DNA of 64,000 nucleotides from Sphingobacterium prati (GTDB taxonomy: Bacteria; Bacteroidota; Bacteroidia; Sphingobacteriales; Sphingobacteriaceae). A program made the translations under genes and the position numbers. The stretch is taken from positions 584,765-648,764 of the forward strand of contig NZ_JABJWY010000038.1 in assembly GCF_013167215.1 (NCBI RefSeq), read 5' to 3'. Numbering within the stretch: the first letter of the stretch is position 1; each line of letters opens with the position of its first letter. Below, piece by piece: positions 16,889 to 25,278 of the stretch. The notes below the pieces were generated by a model. It had not been told where the DNA came from. It worked only from the letters and a program-made list of their open reading frames with translations, and did not search any database.

Positions 16889-17072
16889 TATTTGTTGTTT
16901 TATCGATTTTTTGACTTTACTTCTCCACCTGTAATAAATCATTAAAAAGTAAATAGCTAAAAATAAGTATAATACTTGGTTGTTGTAAAGCAAAAATTGT
17001 TTTACTTCGGTAGCTACATATTATTTGAGCTCCTTATGATTTGATGGCATGAAGTTAATTCAATTTTTCAAA

Positions 17073-17094
17073 TATGAAAATTTTCTTTCATATC
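17073..17094. promoter_or_regulatory. candidate AraR operator (palindrome)
   Basis: ATATGAAA (17073-17080), six bases, then TTTCATAT (17087-17094): an exact 8-bp inverted repeat in the 322-bp gap between the regulator gene and araB. The gap holds no gene. The site lies about 20 bp upstream of the predicted araB -33 element and between the divergent genes, a suitable place for control of both. Binding by AraR is inferred from position only. Confidence 0.4.
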
Positions 17095-17112
17095 TAAAAA
17101 AATAAATGTTTA

Positions 17113-17146
17113 TTTGACACTAATTATTTTTGAATACGTATCTTAG
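17113..17146 (+). promoter_or_regulatory. predicted araB promoter
   Basis: TTTG at 17113-17116 (within TTGACA) is followed after 22 bases by TATCTTAG (17139-17146), one mismatch from TAnnTTTG. The transcript would start about 55-60 bases before the araB ATG at 17211. A second TAnnTTTG match (TATTTTTG, 17125-17132) lies in the spacer but has no -33 partner at the right distance. Confidence 0.4.
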
Positions 17147-17210
17147 ATGATGGGCATGAAAAATAATAGGCTAGAAACAATTGTAAGTTATAAACCAAAT
17201 TCAGTATAAA

Positions 17211-18899
17211 ATGAATGAATCATATGTCATTGGGGTGGATTACGGAAGCGATTCTGTCCGTTCTGTCTTGGTCGATGCGATTAATGGGGATGAAATCTCT
17301 TCGTCCGTATTTTATTATCCACGTTGGAAAAAAGGGGAATACTGTGATGCTGCCGCAAGTCAGTTTAGACAACATCCGTTGGATTACATCGAAGGCTTGG
17401 AAGCCACAATAAAGGATTGTATACAAAAATCAGGTATAGCAAATATTGGACAAGCTATACGAGCGATTTCGGTAGATACAACTGGATCTACACCGGTTGC
17501 CGTAAATGAGCAAGGGATTCCTCTGGCTTTGCTGGAAGAATTTAAAGATAATCCCAATGCCATGTTTGTCTTGTGGAAAGACCATACCGCTGTTAAGGAA
17601 GCCAAGGAGATTAATCTTTATAATCAAAACAGCCCAGTGGATTATCTAAAGTATGTCGGTGGTGTATATTCGTCGGAATGGTTCTGGGCAAAACTGTTAC
17701 ATGTTTTTAGAGTCGACGAAAAGGTACGACAAGCGACATATAGTTGGGTTGAGCACTGCGATTATATCCCGTTTCTATTAACCGGCGGAGTACAGGCATC
17801 TGCTATAAAACGGGGTGTCTGCTCTGCGGGGCATAAATCGCTTTGGGCGGCTGAATTTGACGGGCTACCACCCAATACGTTCTTTACAGGCATCGATCCG
17901 TTATTGGACGGCATTGTGGATCGGTTATTTACGGACACCTATACTTCAGATAAGCCTGCCGGTAATCTCTCTGCAGAATGGGCTGAACGCTTAGGACTTT
18001 CTACCGCTGTGGTTGTTGGGATTGGTGCTTTTGACTGTCATATGGGTGCTGTAGGCGGACAGATCGAGCCTTATTACCTGAGTAAAGTCATGGGTACATC
18101 AACTTGCGATATGTTAGTGGCTCCCAAAGAAGAGGTGCAGAATATTCTTGTGAAAGGAATCTGTGGTCAAGTTGATGGTTCTATCATTCCCGGGATGATA
18201 GGCATGGAGGCTGGACAATCTGCTTTTGGCGATGCATATGCCTGGTTAAAGCAGGTGCTAATGTGGCCGACGAAGCATTTATTGCAGGAGGTCGAGGGGC
18301 TGACGGAGGTTGTTCGTGAGCAACTTCTGGAAAAGTTGGAAGAAAAGCTATTGATCAGTTTAAGTGAAAAAGCGGCAAATCTGCCCGTTTCATCCACATC
18401 TGAGTTGGCAATAGACTGGTTAAATGGCCGTAGGACACCGGATGCGGATCAATCGCTAAAAGGAGCGATTACAGGCTTACATCTTGGAACTGATACTCCT
18501 CGGATATTCAGGGCTATTGTCGAAGCGACCTGTTTTGGCGCTAAAGCTATTGTGGATCGTTTTGTAGATCAGGGGATTCCCGTGAAAGGTCTGATTGGCC
18601 TTGGTGGTGTTGCTAAAAAATCTCCTTTTATTATGCAGATGATGGCTAATGTCATGAACATGCCTATTCGAATACATAAGAGTGAGCAGACTTGCGCTAT
18701 CGGCGCCGCTATGTTTGCGGCTACAGCTGCCGGTCTTTACAATACTGTAGAGGACGCTATGCAAGCTATGGGGCAAGGTTTTGAACGTACCTATATACCC
18801 GAGGAAAAATGGGTGTCAATATATGCCGAACGTTATGAACGTTACAAAACTCTCGGAGCTTTCATTGAAGGAAAGGAATCATTAACCATTACTGTTTAA
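17211..18899 (+). CDS. araB: L-ribulokinase
   Basis: An FGGY-family sugar kinase of 562 residues that phosphorylates L-ribulose to L-ribulose 5-phosphate. The N-terminus SYVIGVDYGSDSVRSVLVDA is the ATPase-fold phosphate-binding strand pair with the ribulokinase-type GSDSVR. DTTGSTPVAVNEQGIPLAL, CSAGHKSLWA, the catalytic aspartate region GIGAFDCHMGAVGG and the C-terminal LIGLGGVAKKSPFIMQMMAN are all as in AraB. It is the first gene of the plus-strand arabinose operon, with only 16 bp to araD. Confidence 0.95.
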   Translation: MNESYVIGVDYGSDSVRSVLVDAINGDEISSSVFYYPRWKKGEYCDAAASQFRQHPLDYIEGLEATIKDCIQKSGIANIGQAIRAISVDTTGSTPVAVNEQGIPLALLEEFKDNPNAMFVLWKDHTAVKEAKEINLYNQNSPVDYLKYVGGVYSSEWFWAKLLHVFRVDEKVRQATYSWVEHCDYIPFLLTGGVQASAIKRGVCSAGHKSLWAAEFDGLPPNTFFTGIDPLLDGIVDRLFTDTYTSDKPAGNLSAEWAERLGLSTAVVVGIGAFDCHMGAVGGQIEPYYLSKVMGTSTCDMLVAPKEEVQNILVKGICGQVDGSIIPGMIGMEAGQSAFGDAYAWLKQVLMWPTKHLLQEVEGLTEVVREQLLEKLEEKLLISLSEKAANLPVSSTSELAIDWLNGRRTPDADQSLKGAITGLHLGTDTPRIFRAIVEATCFGAKAIVDRFVDQGIPVKGLIGLGGVAKKSPFIMQMMANVMNMPIRIHKSEQTCAIGAAMFAATAAGLYNTVEDAMQAMGQGFERTYIPEEKWVSIYAERYERYKTLGAFIEGKESLTITV

Positions 18900-18915
18900 T
18901 CGTCGAAATTTAATC

Positions 18916-19608
18916 ATGTATAATTCAATAAAAGAGGAAGCATACTATTGTAATATGCAACTGCCCAAGTTGGGCCTCGTGCTTTTCACATTTGGAAATG
19001 TCAGTGTCGCAGATAGACAGAACGAAGTTTTTGCCATTAAACCAAGTGGCGTACCCTATGAGGAGCTTTCGCCCGAACATATGGTTATTGTTGACTTCGA
19101 TGGGAATGTAGTAGAAGGTGATCTCAGACCGTCATCTGACACAAAAACGCATGCTGTATTGTACAAACACTGGAAAGAAATCGGAGGAATTACACATACT
19201 CATTCTACCTATGCAACGTCATGGGCGCAAAGCCAGCGGGATATTCCCATCTTTGGGACCACACATGCAGATCATTTGACAACCGATATTCCTTGTGCTC
19301 CTCCTATGAGCGATGAGATGATCGCTGGAAACTACGAACATGAAACCGGTTTCCAGATTATCAATCACTTTACCGAAAATCAATTGGATTATAAGGAGGT
19401 GGAAATGATCCTTGTGGGAAACCACGCGCCGTTTGCCTGGGGAAAAAACGGGATGAAGTCTGTGTATAACAGTGCCGTGTTAGAACAGGTCGCCAAAATG
19501 GCTTGGTTAACAGAACAAATTAACACTGATGCACCTCGATTAAAGCCGGCTTTAATCAAAAAACACTATGAGAGAAAGCATGGGTCTAATGCCTACTATG
19601 GGCAATAA
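18916..19608 (+). CDS. araD: L-ribulose-5-phosphate 4-epimerase
   Basis: A class II aldolase-like zinc enzyme of 230 residues that converts L-ribulose 5-phosphate to D-xylulose 5-phosphate, the entry to the pentose phosphate pathway. Motifs: TFGNVSVADRQNEVFAIKPS, the zinc ligands in GGITHTHSTYATSWAQ (two histidines) and in the later NHAPFAWGK, and the catalytic-site GTTHADHLTTDIPCAP. It lies between araB and araA with short gaps and completes the three-enzyme arabinose pathway. Confidence 0.95.
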   Translation: MYNSIKEEAYYCNMQLPKLGLVLFTFGNVSVADRQNEVFAIKPSGVPYEELSPEHMVIVDFDGNVVEGDLRPSSDTKTHAVLYKHWKEIGGITHTHSTYATSWAQSQRDIPIFGTTHADHLTTDIPCAPPMSDEMIAGNYEHETGFQIINHFTENQLDYKEVEMILVGNHAPFAWGKNGMKSVYNSAVLEQVAKMAWLTEQINTDAPRLKPALIKKHYERKHGSNAYYGQ

Positions 19609-19649
19609 CACACTGTATTGAGAAATTTAAAGCAAAACTAATATTTAAA

Positions 19650-21152
19650 ATGAATATCAATTTAAAAGAGCTTGAGGTCTGGTTTATCGTTGGAAGCCAG
19701 GATCTATACGGAGAAGAAACCTTGCGACAGGTCGCCGTGCATGCAACGGAAATCGCTAATTATTTAGATGCTCAGGCAGTGATCCCTGTGACGGTCAAAT
19801 ATAAGCCAATCGTAAAAAATACAGATGAGATCTATGAGACATTAACAGCTGCAAATAATGAAAAGAATTGTATTGGTGTTATTACATGGATGCACACATT
19901 TTCGCCTGCAAAGATGTGGATCAGAGGTTTAAAAGCTTTACAGAAACCGTTATTACATCTGCATACGCAATACAATCAGGATATTCCTTGGAATGGCATC
20001 GATATGGATTTTATGAATCTTAATCAAAGTGCACATGGAGACCGTGAATTTGGGCATATCGTGAGCCGTCTGAAAATCGGTCGTAAAGTAGTGACTGGCC
20101 ACTGGCAAGATGTGGAGGTATTGGAACGTATCAATGTTTGGGCGCGTGCCGCTGCTGGATGGCACGATTGGCAAGGCGCCAAATTTGCAAGATTCGGTGA
20201 TAATATGCGTTATGTGGCGGTTACGGATGGTGATAAGGTAGATGCCGAATCACAATTTGGATTTTCTGTAAATACCTATGCCATTGGTGATCTGGTGAAG
20301 ATTATCAATGAAAGTTCTGAAGAAGAAATTGCTACATTATTAGCAGCGTATGAAGCAACATACGAACTTGCTGAGAATGTAAAAGTTGGTGCGGAATATC
20401 ACGAAAACCTAATTGAAGCAGCCAAAATTGAAATTGGTCTACGAAAGTTTTTAGAGCAAGGGAACTTTAAAGGTTTTACCGATACTTTTGAGGATCTGTA
20501 TGGCATGGTACAGCTTCCGGGCCTGGCGGTACAACGTTTAATGGCTGAAGGCTATGGTTTTGCCGGTGAAGGCGATTGGAAGACACCTGCTTTGGTTAGA
20601 GCTTGTAAGGTCATGGGGGCAGGTCTGCCGGGCACAACAGCCTTCATGGAGGATTATACGTATCATTTTGATCCTGAAAATCCAATGGTTTTGGGCTCAC
20701 ATATGTTGGAGGTTGATCCAGCTCTGGCCGACGGAAAGCCCCGGATTGAAGTTCATCCCCTTGGAATCGGAGGGAAAGCGGATCCAGCGCGGTTGGTATT
20801 CAATGGCCAAAGCGGGGATGCTTTAAACGCATCTCTGGTGGATATGGGAACCCGTTTTCGTTTAATTGTCAATAAGGTTAAGGGAGTCGCTGTCGAAGAA
20901 GAGCTACCAAAACTTCCTGTTGCGCGTGTGTTGTGGAAGCCGCTTCCTGATATGAAAACCGGTTGTAGTGCTTGGATTGTTGCCGGCGGAGCGCACCATA
21001 CGGCTTATAGCCTAAACTTGACCCCTGAATATCTTGAAGATTTTGCTCGTATAGCAGGGTTGGAATATGTCTTGATTGACGAGGAAACGACAGTAGCGAA
21101 ACTCGAAAATCAATTGAAATGGAACGAACTCTATTATTTACTCAGTAAATAG
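19650..21152 (+). CDS. araA: L-arabinose isomerase
   Basis: Converts L-arabinose to L-ribulose using manganese. 500 residues, the usual length. The N-terminus LKELEVWFIVGSQDLYGEET is diagnostic, as are GVITWMHTFSPAKMWIRGL and LLHLHTQYNQDIPWNGIDMD. The catalytic glutamates fall in GYGFAGEGDWKTPALVRACK and in the FMEDYTYHFDPENPMVLGSH segment. The metal-binding histidine regions are HMLEVDP and GGAHHTAYS. A strong hairpin lies between its stop codon and the downstream transporter gene. Confidence 0.97.
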   Translation: MNINLKELEVWFIVGSQDLYGEETLRQVAVHATEIANYLDAQAVIPVTVKYKPIVKNTDEIYETLTAANNEKNCIGVITWMHTFSPAKMWIRGLKALQKPLLHLHTQYNQDIPWNGIDMDFMNLNQSAHGDREFGHIVSRLKIGRKVVTGHWQDVEVLERINVWARAAAGWHDWQGAKFARFGDNMRYVAVTDGDKVDAESQFGFSVNTYAIGDLVKIINESSEEEIATLLAAYEATYELAENVKVGAEYHENLIEAAKIEIGLRKFLEQGNFKGFTDTFEDLYGMVQLPGLAVQRLMAEGYGFAGEGDWKTPALVRACKVMGAGLPGTTAFMEDYTYHFDPENPMVLGSHMLEVDPALADGKPRIEVHPLGIGGKADPARLVFNGQSGDALNASLVDMGTRFRLIVNKVKGVAVEEELPKLPVARVLWKPLPDMKTGCSAWIVAGGAHHTAYSLNLTPEYLEDFARIAGLEYVLIDEETTVAKLENQLKWNELYYLLSK

Positions 21153-21158
21153 TAGGCA

Positions 21159-21201
21159 TAAGCCATTTATGTTTTCCCTACTACGGGACATAAATGGCTT
21201 A
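21159..21201 (+). promoter_or_regulatory. intercistronic hairpin between araA and the transporter gene
   Basis: TAAGCCATTTATGT (21159-21172) and ACATAAATGGCTTA (21188-21201) form a perfect 14-bp stem whose loop can add CCC/GGG pairing. It begins 7 bp after the araA stop and ends 25 bp before the symporter ATG. No T-run follows, so it looks like an mRNA stability or partial termination element that could set the enzyme to transporter ratio. This role is inferred. Confidence 0.55.
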
Positions 21202-21226
21202 TTGCTAAATAACCAATTTGGAAAAT

Positions 21227-22927
21227 ATGGAAAAATTTGCAATGGTAGATTACATCATCTTTGTAGTTTACTTTTTTATCGTAGCAGGCTATGGCTATTG
21301 GATTTATCGTAAAAAGACAAATAGTTTAAGCAGCAGTAAGGATTATTTCTTGGCTGAAGGTTCACTGACGTGGTGGGCAATTGGCTCTTCGTTGATAGCG
21401 TCCAATATCTCGGCCGAACAGTTTATTGGAATGAGTGGTAATGGTTTTGAGGTGGGTATTGCTGTGGCTGCCTATGAGCTCATTGCGGCAGTTGCCCTTA
21501 TCATTGTTGCGGTGTGGTTTATACCGGTCTATCTGAAAAATAAGATTTTCACCATGCCACAGTTTTTAAATAACCGGTACAATGAGACAACAAGTCTGAT
21601 TATGGCCATTTTTTGGTTGTTTTTGTATGTGTTTGTTAACTTAACTTCTATTTTATATCTAGGAGCGATTGCAATCTCCAGTATGGCTGGTGGTGGAGAA
21701 AGTTTCCATATGATAACTGTAGCATTAGCGGTATTTGCAGTGATTATCACACTAGGGGGAATGCGTGTCATTGGATTTACTGATGTTATCCAAGTGGTGG
21801 TATTGATTGTTGGTGGAGTGGCAACGACATACGTGGCGTTAACATTGGTCAGTGAACATTTTGGTCTTGGAAAAGATGTCTTGGCCGGATTTAATAAATT
21901 GATGGAAGACTCACCAAGTCACTTTAATCTTTTTGTTGAAAAACCTGGACCAGGGGCTAGTCAAGAAGACATCAATAAATATCTGATGTTGCCTGGAATC
22001 GGTATGTATCTCGCGGGGATCTGGATTGTGAATCTTAACTATTGGGGGTGTAATCAATATATCACGCAGCGCGCTTTAGGAGCGGATTTAAAAACGGCAC
22101 GGACAGGAATCCTTTTTGCTGGTTTTCTAAAATTATTTATGCCGATTATCGTTATGCTCCCCGGTATTGCGGCCTATGTCCTTTACAAAAATGGCGCCTT
22201 ACAACAGGAAATGGCTCCTGGGGGAGTCTTTCATGCGGACAACGCATACTCAGCCATTTTGGGCTACCTGCCAAATGGTATGAAAGGACTCGCATTGGCA
22301 GCATTGACCGCCGCCATTGTTGCTGGACTAGCAGGAAAAGCGAATAGTATCGCAACCATCTTTACCTTGGATATCTTTAAAAAATACATCAATAAAGAAG
22401 CTAGTGAAGCTAAAATGGTTTGGGTGGGGAAAATTACAATCGTTGTTTCGATTTTACTTGCGGTATTATTCACTTGGAATGACAGCTTAGGAATAGGTGG
22501 TGCGGGTGGATTTACCTTTATCCAGAAATATACCGGATTTATCAGTCCGGGTGTATTTGCAATGTTCCTGTTGGGCATGTTCTGGAAACGTACTACTGGA
22601 GCTGCAGCGATAACAGGTTTAGTAACAGGATTTGCATTGTCGGTATTTTTTAATGAATTTGCAGTCAAAATAATGGGGCCTGAAACTTGGCTTTACACCG
22701 CTTTCCCCAATAAGGCAGGAGTTTATGAAATTCCTTTTCAAATCTGTATGGGATTAGCTTTTGCGTTTACGATGATCGCTATGATCGGTGTCAGTATGCT
22801 AGGTCCGAAGGTTAATCCAAAGGCTTTTTCATTGGATAGGTCAATGTTTAAAGTCGAACCATCAGTATTGGCATTAATCGTGGTAACTTTGTTGATGGTG
22901 ACAGCAATTTATGTGCGTTTTTGGTAG
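21227..22927 (+). CDS. sodium/solute symporter (SSS family), probable arabinose transporter
   Basis: A polytopic inner-membrane protein of 566 residues with about 14 hydrophobic segments. The SGLT/PutP-type motif WAIGSSLIASNISAEQFIGM sits near residue 55, then GMRVIGFTDVIQVVVLIVGG and LAALTAAIVAGLAGKANSIA, all characteristic of sugar members of the sodium:solute symporter family. A TTG three codons upstream keeps the frame open, but the ATG at 21227 (MEKFAMVDYIIF) is the natural start. Its place after araBDA makes L-arabinose the likely substrate. Sequence alone does not decide between arabinose, galactose and other sugars. Confidence 0.87.
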   Translation: MEKFAMVDYIIFVVYFFIVAGYGYWIYRKKTNSLSSSKDYFLAEGSLTWWAIGSSLIASNISAEQFIGMSGNGFEVGIAVAAYELIAAVALIIVAVWFIPVYLKNKIFTMPQFLNNRYNETTSLIMAIFWLFLYVFVNLTSILYLGAIAISSMAGGGESFHMITVALAVFAVIITLGGMRVIGFTDVIQVVVLIVGGVATTYVALTLVSEHFGLGKDVLAGFNKLMEDSPSHFNLFVEKPGPGASQEDINKYLMLPGIGMYLAGIWIVNLNYWGCNQYITQRALGADLKTARTGILFAGFLKLFMPIIVMLPGIAAYVLYKNGALQQEMAPGGVFHADNAYSAILGYLPNGMKGLALAALTAAIVAGLAGKANSIATIFTLDIFKKYINKEASEAKMVWVGKITIVVSILLAVLFTWNDSLGIGGAGGFTFIQKYTGFISPGVFAMFLLGMFWKRTTGAAAITGLVTGFALSVFFNEFAVKIMGPETWLYTAFPNKAGVYEIPFQICMGLAFAFTMIAMIGVSMLGPKVNPKAFSLDRSMFKVEPSVLALIVVTLLMVTAIYVRFW

Positions 22928-22967
22928 GTGAGATGTTTTTAAATGCTAAATAATTATTATAAACTAT

Positions 22968-23006
22968 TCCTATTTGAAATAGGATAAATCCACCCTGTAT
23001 GGTGGA
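22968..23006. repeat. two short palindromes upstream of the epimerase gene
   Basis: TCCTATTTGAAATAGGA (22968-22984) is a perfect 8-bp palindrome around one G. TCCACC/GGTGGA (22989-23006, six-base loop) is a small hairpin that follows it. Both lie in the 97-bp gap between the symporter and epimerase genes. They could be an operator and a small attenuator, but there is no further support. Confidence 0.35.
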
Positions 23007-23024
23007 ATAAAAACTTAGTTAACG

Positions 23025-24173
23025 ATGAATAAGAAAATTATTATTGGCTTGTTGACTTGCGCTTCATTAGCCTACGGATGCCAGTCTAACTCGACTCAAA
23101 ACAAGCAAGAAGCAAGTTCGGTTGACACCACGTCAAATCTTTCTTTTGATAGTCAAATTGATGGTAAAGATGTAAAACTATATCACATAAAAAATAACAA
23201 GCTGTCTGTTAGCTTGACGAATTATGGCGCCAGGTTAGTCAGTTTGAATGTTGTTGGTAAAGAGGGAAAAAGTACGGATGTAATCTTAGGCTATAATTCG
23301 GCAGAGCAGTACAAAGAAAATTTCAATAATTATTATGGAGCTATTGTAGGACGATATGGCAATCGAATTGGCAACGCTTCTTTTAAGTTGAATGGACAAA
23401 CCTATTCGTTGGAAAAAAATGATGACGATAATTCACTCCATGGTGGAACCAATGGTGTTTATAATAAGGTGTGGGAAGTAGTTCGTAGTACAGAGACGTC
23501 AATTACCCTAGCGTATACTTCACCAGATAAGGAAGCCGGTTATCCAGGGACAGTAAAGATGGAAGTTACCTATGCACTACAGGAAAACGGAGAATTAACG
23601 ATCGAGTATAGTGCAACGACCGATAAGGAAACGGTTTTGAACCTAACGAATCACGCTTATTTTAATCTTAATGGGGCTGGAGATGCATCAATATTAGATC
23701 ACGAACTCCAAATTGACGCCAAAGCAATTACAGAGGTGGATGCGACACTGATTCCAACAGGAAAGAGCTTGCCGGTAGCTGGAACGCCTTTTGATTTTAA
23801 CAAAGCTCAGCTTATCGGCGCCCGTATTGAAGATGACGATGCCCAATTGAAGATAGGGAAAGGGTACGACCATAATTTTGAACTTAACAAGAAGGAAGGT
23901 TTTCAGAAAGTCGCTGCGGTGTACGCTCCTAAGACGGGAATTGAAATGCAAATTTATACCACAGAGCCTGGATTGCAGTTTTATAGTGGCAACTTTATGA
24001 AAGATACAGATCCCAAAGGGAAAGAGGGGAAAGCTTATCCTTTCCGTTCGGCGTTCTGTTTAGAAACGCAACATTTTCCGGATGCACCCAACCACCCCGA
24101 TTTTGCATCGACAGTCCTAAAGCCAGGGGAAAAATATAGTTCAAAAACAGCGTATCGCTTTTTGGTTAGGTAA
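23025..24173 (+). CDS. galM: secreted aldose 1-epimerase (mutarotase) lipoprotein
   Basis: 382 residues with a lipoprotein signal (MNKKIIIGLLTCASLAYG then Cys19), so it is exported and probably anchored in the periplasm or outer membrane. The galactose mutarotase fold is clear: NYGARLVSLNVVGKEGKSTD, GRYGNRIGNASFKLNGQTYS, SLHGG (first catalytic histidine), LNLTNHAYFNLNGAG (second histidine), GYDHNFEL and FCLETQHFPDAPNHPDF with the catalytic glutamate. It interconverts alpha and beta anomers of aldoses. In this operon it would prepare L-arabinose, or galactose from the same polymers, for uptake or isomerisation. Confidence 0.92.
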   Translation: MNKKIIIGLLTCASLAYGCQSNSTQNKQEASSVDTTSNLSFDSQIDGKDVKLYHIKNNKLSVSLTNYGARLVSLNVVGKEGKSTDVILGYNSAEQYKENFNNYYGAIVGRYGNRIGNASFKLNGQTYSLEKNDDDNSLHGGTNGVYNKVWEVVRSTETSITLAYTSPDKEAGYPGTVKMEVTYALQENGELTIEYSATTDKETVLNLTNHAYFNLNGAGDASILDHELQIDAKAITEVDATLIPTGKSLPVAGTPFDFNKAQLIGARIEDDDAQLKIGKGYDHNFELNKKEGFQKVAAVYAPKTGIEMQIYTTEPGLQFYSGNFMKDTDPKGKEGKAYPFRSAFCLETQHFPDAPNHPDFASTVLKPGEKYSSKTAYRFLVR

Positions 24174-24188
24174 ATAATAGCGAAATAG

Positions 24189-25205
24189 ATGAAGGCAATT
24201 CAAATTATTGATCAAGGTATCGTGCAGCTGATTGATCTTCCTCTACCACAACTGGAAAGAGGACAAGTATTATTAAGGGTTCACTATGTGGGTTTCTGTG
24301 GGTCAGATTTAAATACGTTTAAAGGCTTAAACCCGCTGGCGCTTATGCCCGTTATTCCCGGGCATGAAATAGGGGCAGTTATTGCTGATGTTGGGGCAGA
24401 TGTACCTTCCAATTTTATTCCAGGGATGTCTGTCACGGTGAACCCCTACACAAATTGTGGGCAATGTGCTGCCTGCGAGAATGGTCGTCCTTATGCTTGT
24501 GAATTTAACCAGACCTTGGGTGTACAGCGCAATGGAGCGATGGCAACCTATATTGCGGTACCCTGGGAAAAGATAATTGGCGACGCGGCAATCTCGGTCC
24601 GTGATTTTGCTTTAGTGGAACCTATGAGCGTAGGCTTTCATGCAGTAAGCCGTGCAGCAGTGACAGACAGTGATCGTGTCTTGGTTTTTGGCTGCGGAAT
24701 GATCGGCCTTGGTGCCATAATTCGAGCTGTTAGACGCGGGGCTACGGTTATCGCAGTCGATGTGAGTGACGAAAAGTTAAGACTGGCACAAAAACTTGGT
24801 GCACAATATACGATCAACTCAATAACGGAAAATCTGGAAGAACGTATTTCAGCCATCACCGATCGCCGGGGAGCTGATGTGGTTATAGAGGCCGTCGGCC
24901 GCTCTGAAACTTACACAGCGTCCATTTCTGCTGTTGCCTTTACTGGAAGGGTAGTCTATATTGGCTATGCAAAAGAGAAAATTCCATTTGATACGCAATT
25001 TTTTGTAAAAAAAGAGCTGGATATCAGGGGGTCAAGAAATGCTACGCCAGCAGACTTTAAGGCAGTTATAACATATCTGAAAACAGGAGATTGTCCGATT
25101 GACGATTTTATCACTGCGGTGATTCCTCCGGAGGAAGCCCAATCTGCCCTGGAGCATTGGAGTAAAAATCCTGGCGATGTTTTTAGGATTTTAGTACAGT
25201 TTTGA
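24189..25205 (+). CDS. zinc-dependent medium-chain alcohol/polyol dehydrogenase
   Basis: 338 residues of the MDR superfamily. Catalytic zinc ligands lie in GFCGSDLNTFKGLNP and PVIPGHEIGAVIADVG. The structural zinc loop has four cysteines in NCGQCAACENGRPYAC. The Rossmann motif VFGCGMIGLGAIIRA is followed by the strand-end aspartate of VIAVDVSDEKL, which suggests NAD. It resembles sorbitol, idonate or galactitol dehydrogenases. It is the last gene of the arabinose operon (15-bp gap) and is followed by a strong terminator. A pentitol or sugar-acid substrate is plausible, but none can be assigned. Confidence 0.85.
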   Translation: MKAIQIIDQGIVQLIDLPLPQLERGQVLLRVHYVGFCGSDLNTFKGLNPLALMPVIPGHEIGAVIADVGADVPSNFIPGMSVTVNPYTNCGQCAACENGRPYACEFNQTLGVQRNGAMATYIAVPWEKIIGDAAISVRDFALVEPMSVGFHAVSRAAVTDSDRVLVFGCGMIGLGAIIRAVRRGATVIAVDVSDEKLRLAQKLGAQYTINSITENLEERISAITDRRGADVVIEAVGRSETYTASISAVAFTGRVVYIGYAKEKIPFDTQFFVKKELDIRGSRNATPADFKAVITYLKTGDCPIDDFITAVIPPEEAQSALEHWSKNPGDVFRILVQF

Positions 25206-25210
25206 GCATT

Positions 25211-25263
25211 AAGACAAATAAAAAAGCGGCGTCAATTTTTGACGCCGCTTTTTTATTTGTCTT
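25211..25263. terminator. bidirectional intrinsic terminator
   Basis: A perfect 25-bp inverted repeat (25211-25235 and 25239-25263, loop TTT) with GC-rich core GCGGCGTC/GACGCCGC flanked by A6 and T6. It works in either direction, and ends both the arabinose operon (plus) and the DUF294 protein gene (minus), which converge here. Confidence 0.95.
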
Positions 25264-25278
25264 ACGATCAACTATCGG

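Noticed and set aside
16889..16993. N-terminal extension of the AraR-like protein (MLYNNQVLYLFLAIYFLMIY...)
   Set aside because: It would add a membrane-like segment to a soluble DNA-binding regulator. The family-like start is the ATG at 16888.
21218..21226. TTG start giving MENMEKFA for the symporter
   Set aside because: The ATG at 21227 gives a normal N-terminus, and the extra three codons have no support.
22264..22668. Minus-strand 134-codon frame inside the symporter gene
   Set aside because: It is the reverse of hydrophobic transporter coding sequence, and the plus-strand frame is clearly genuine.
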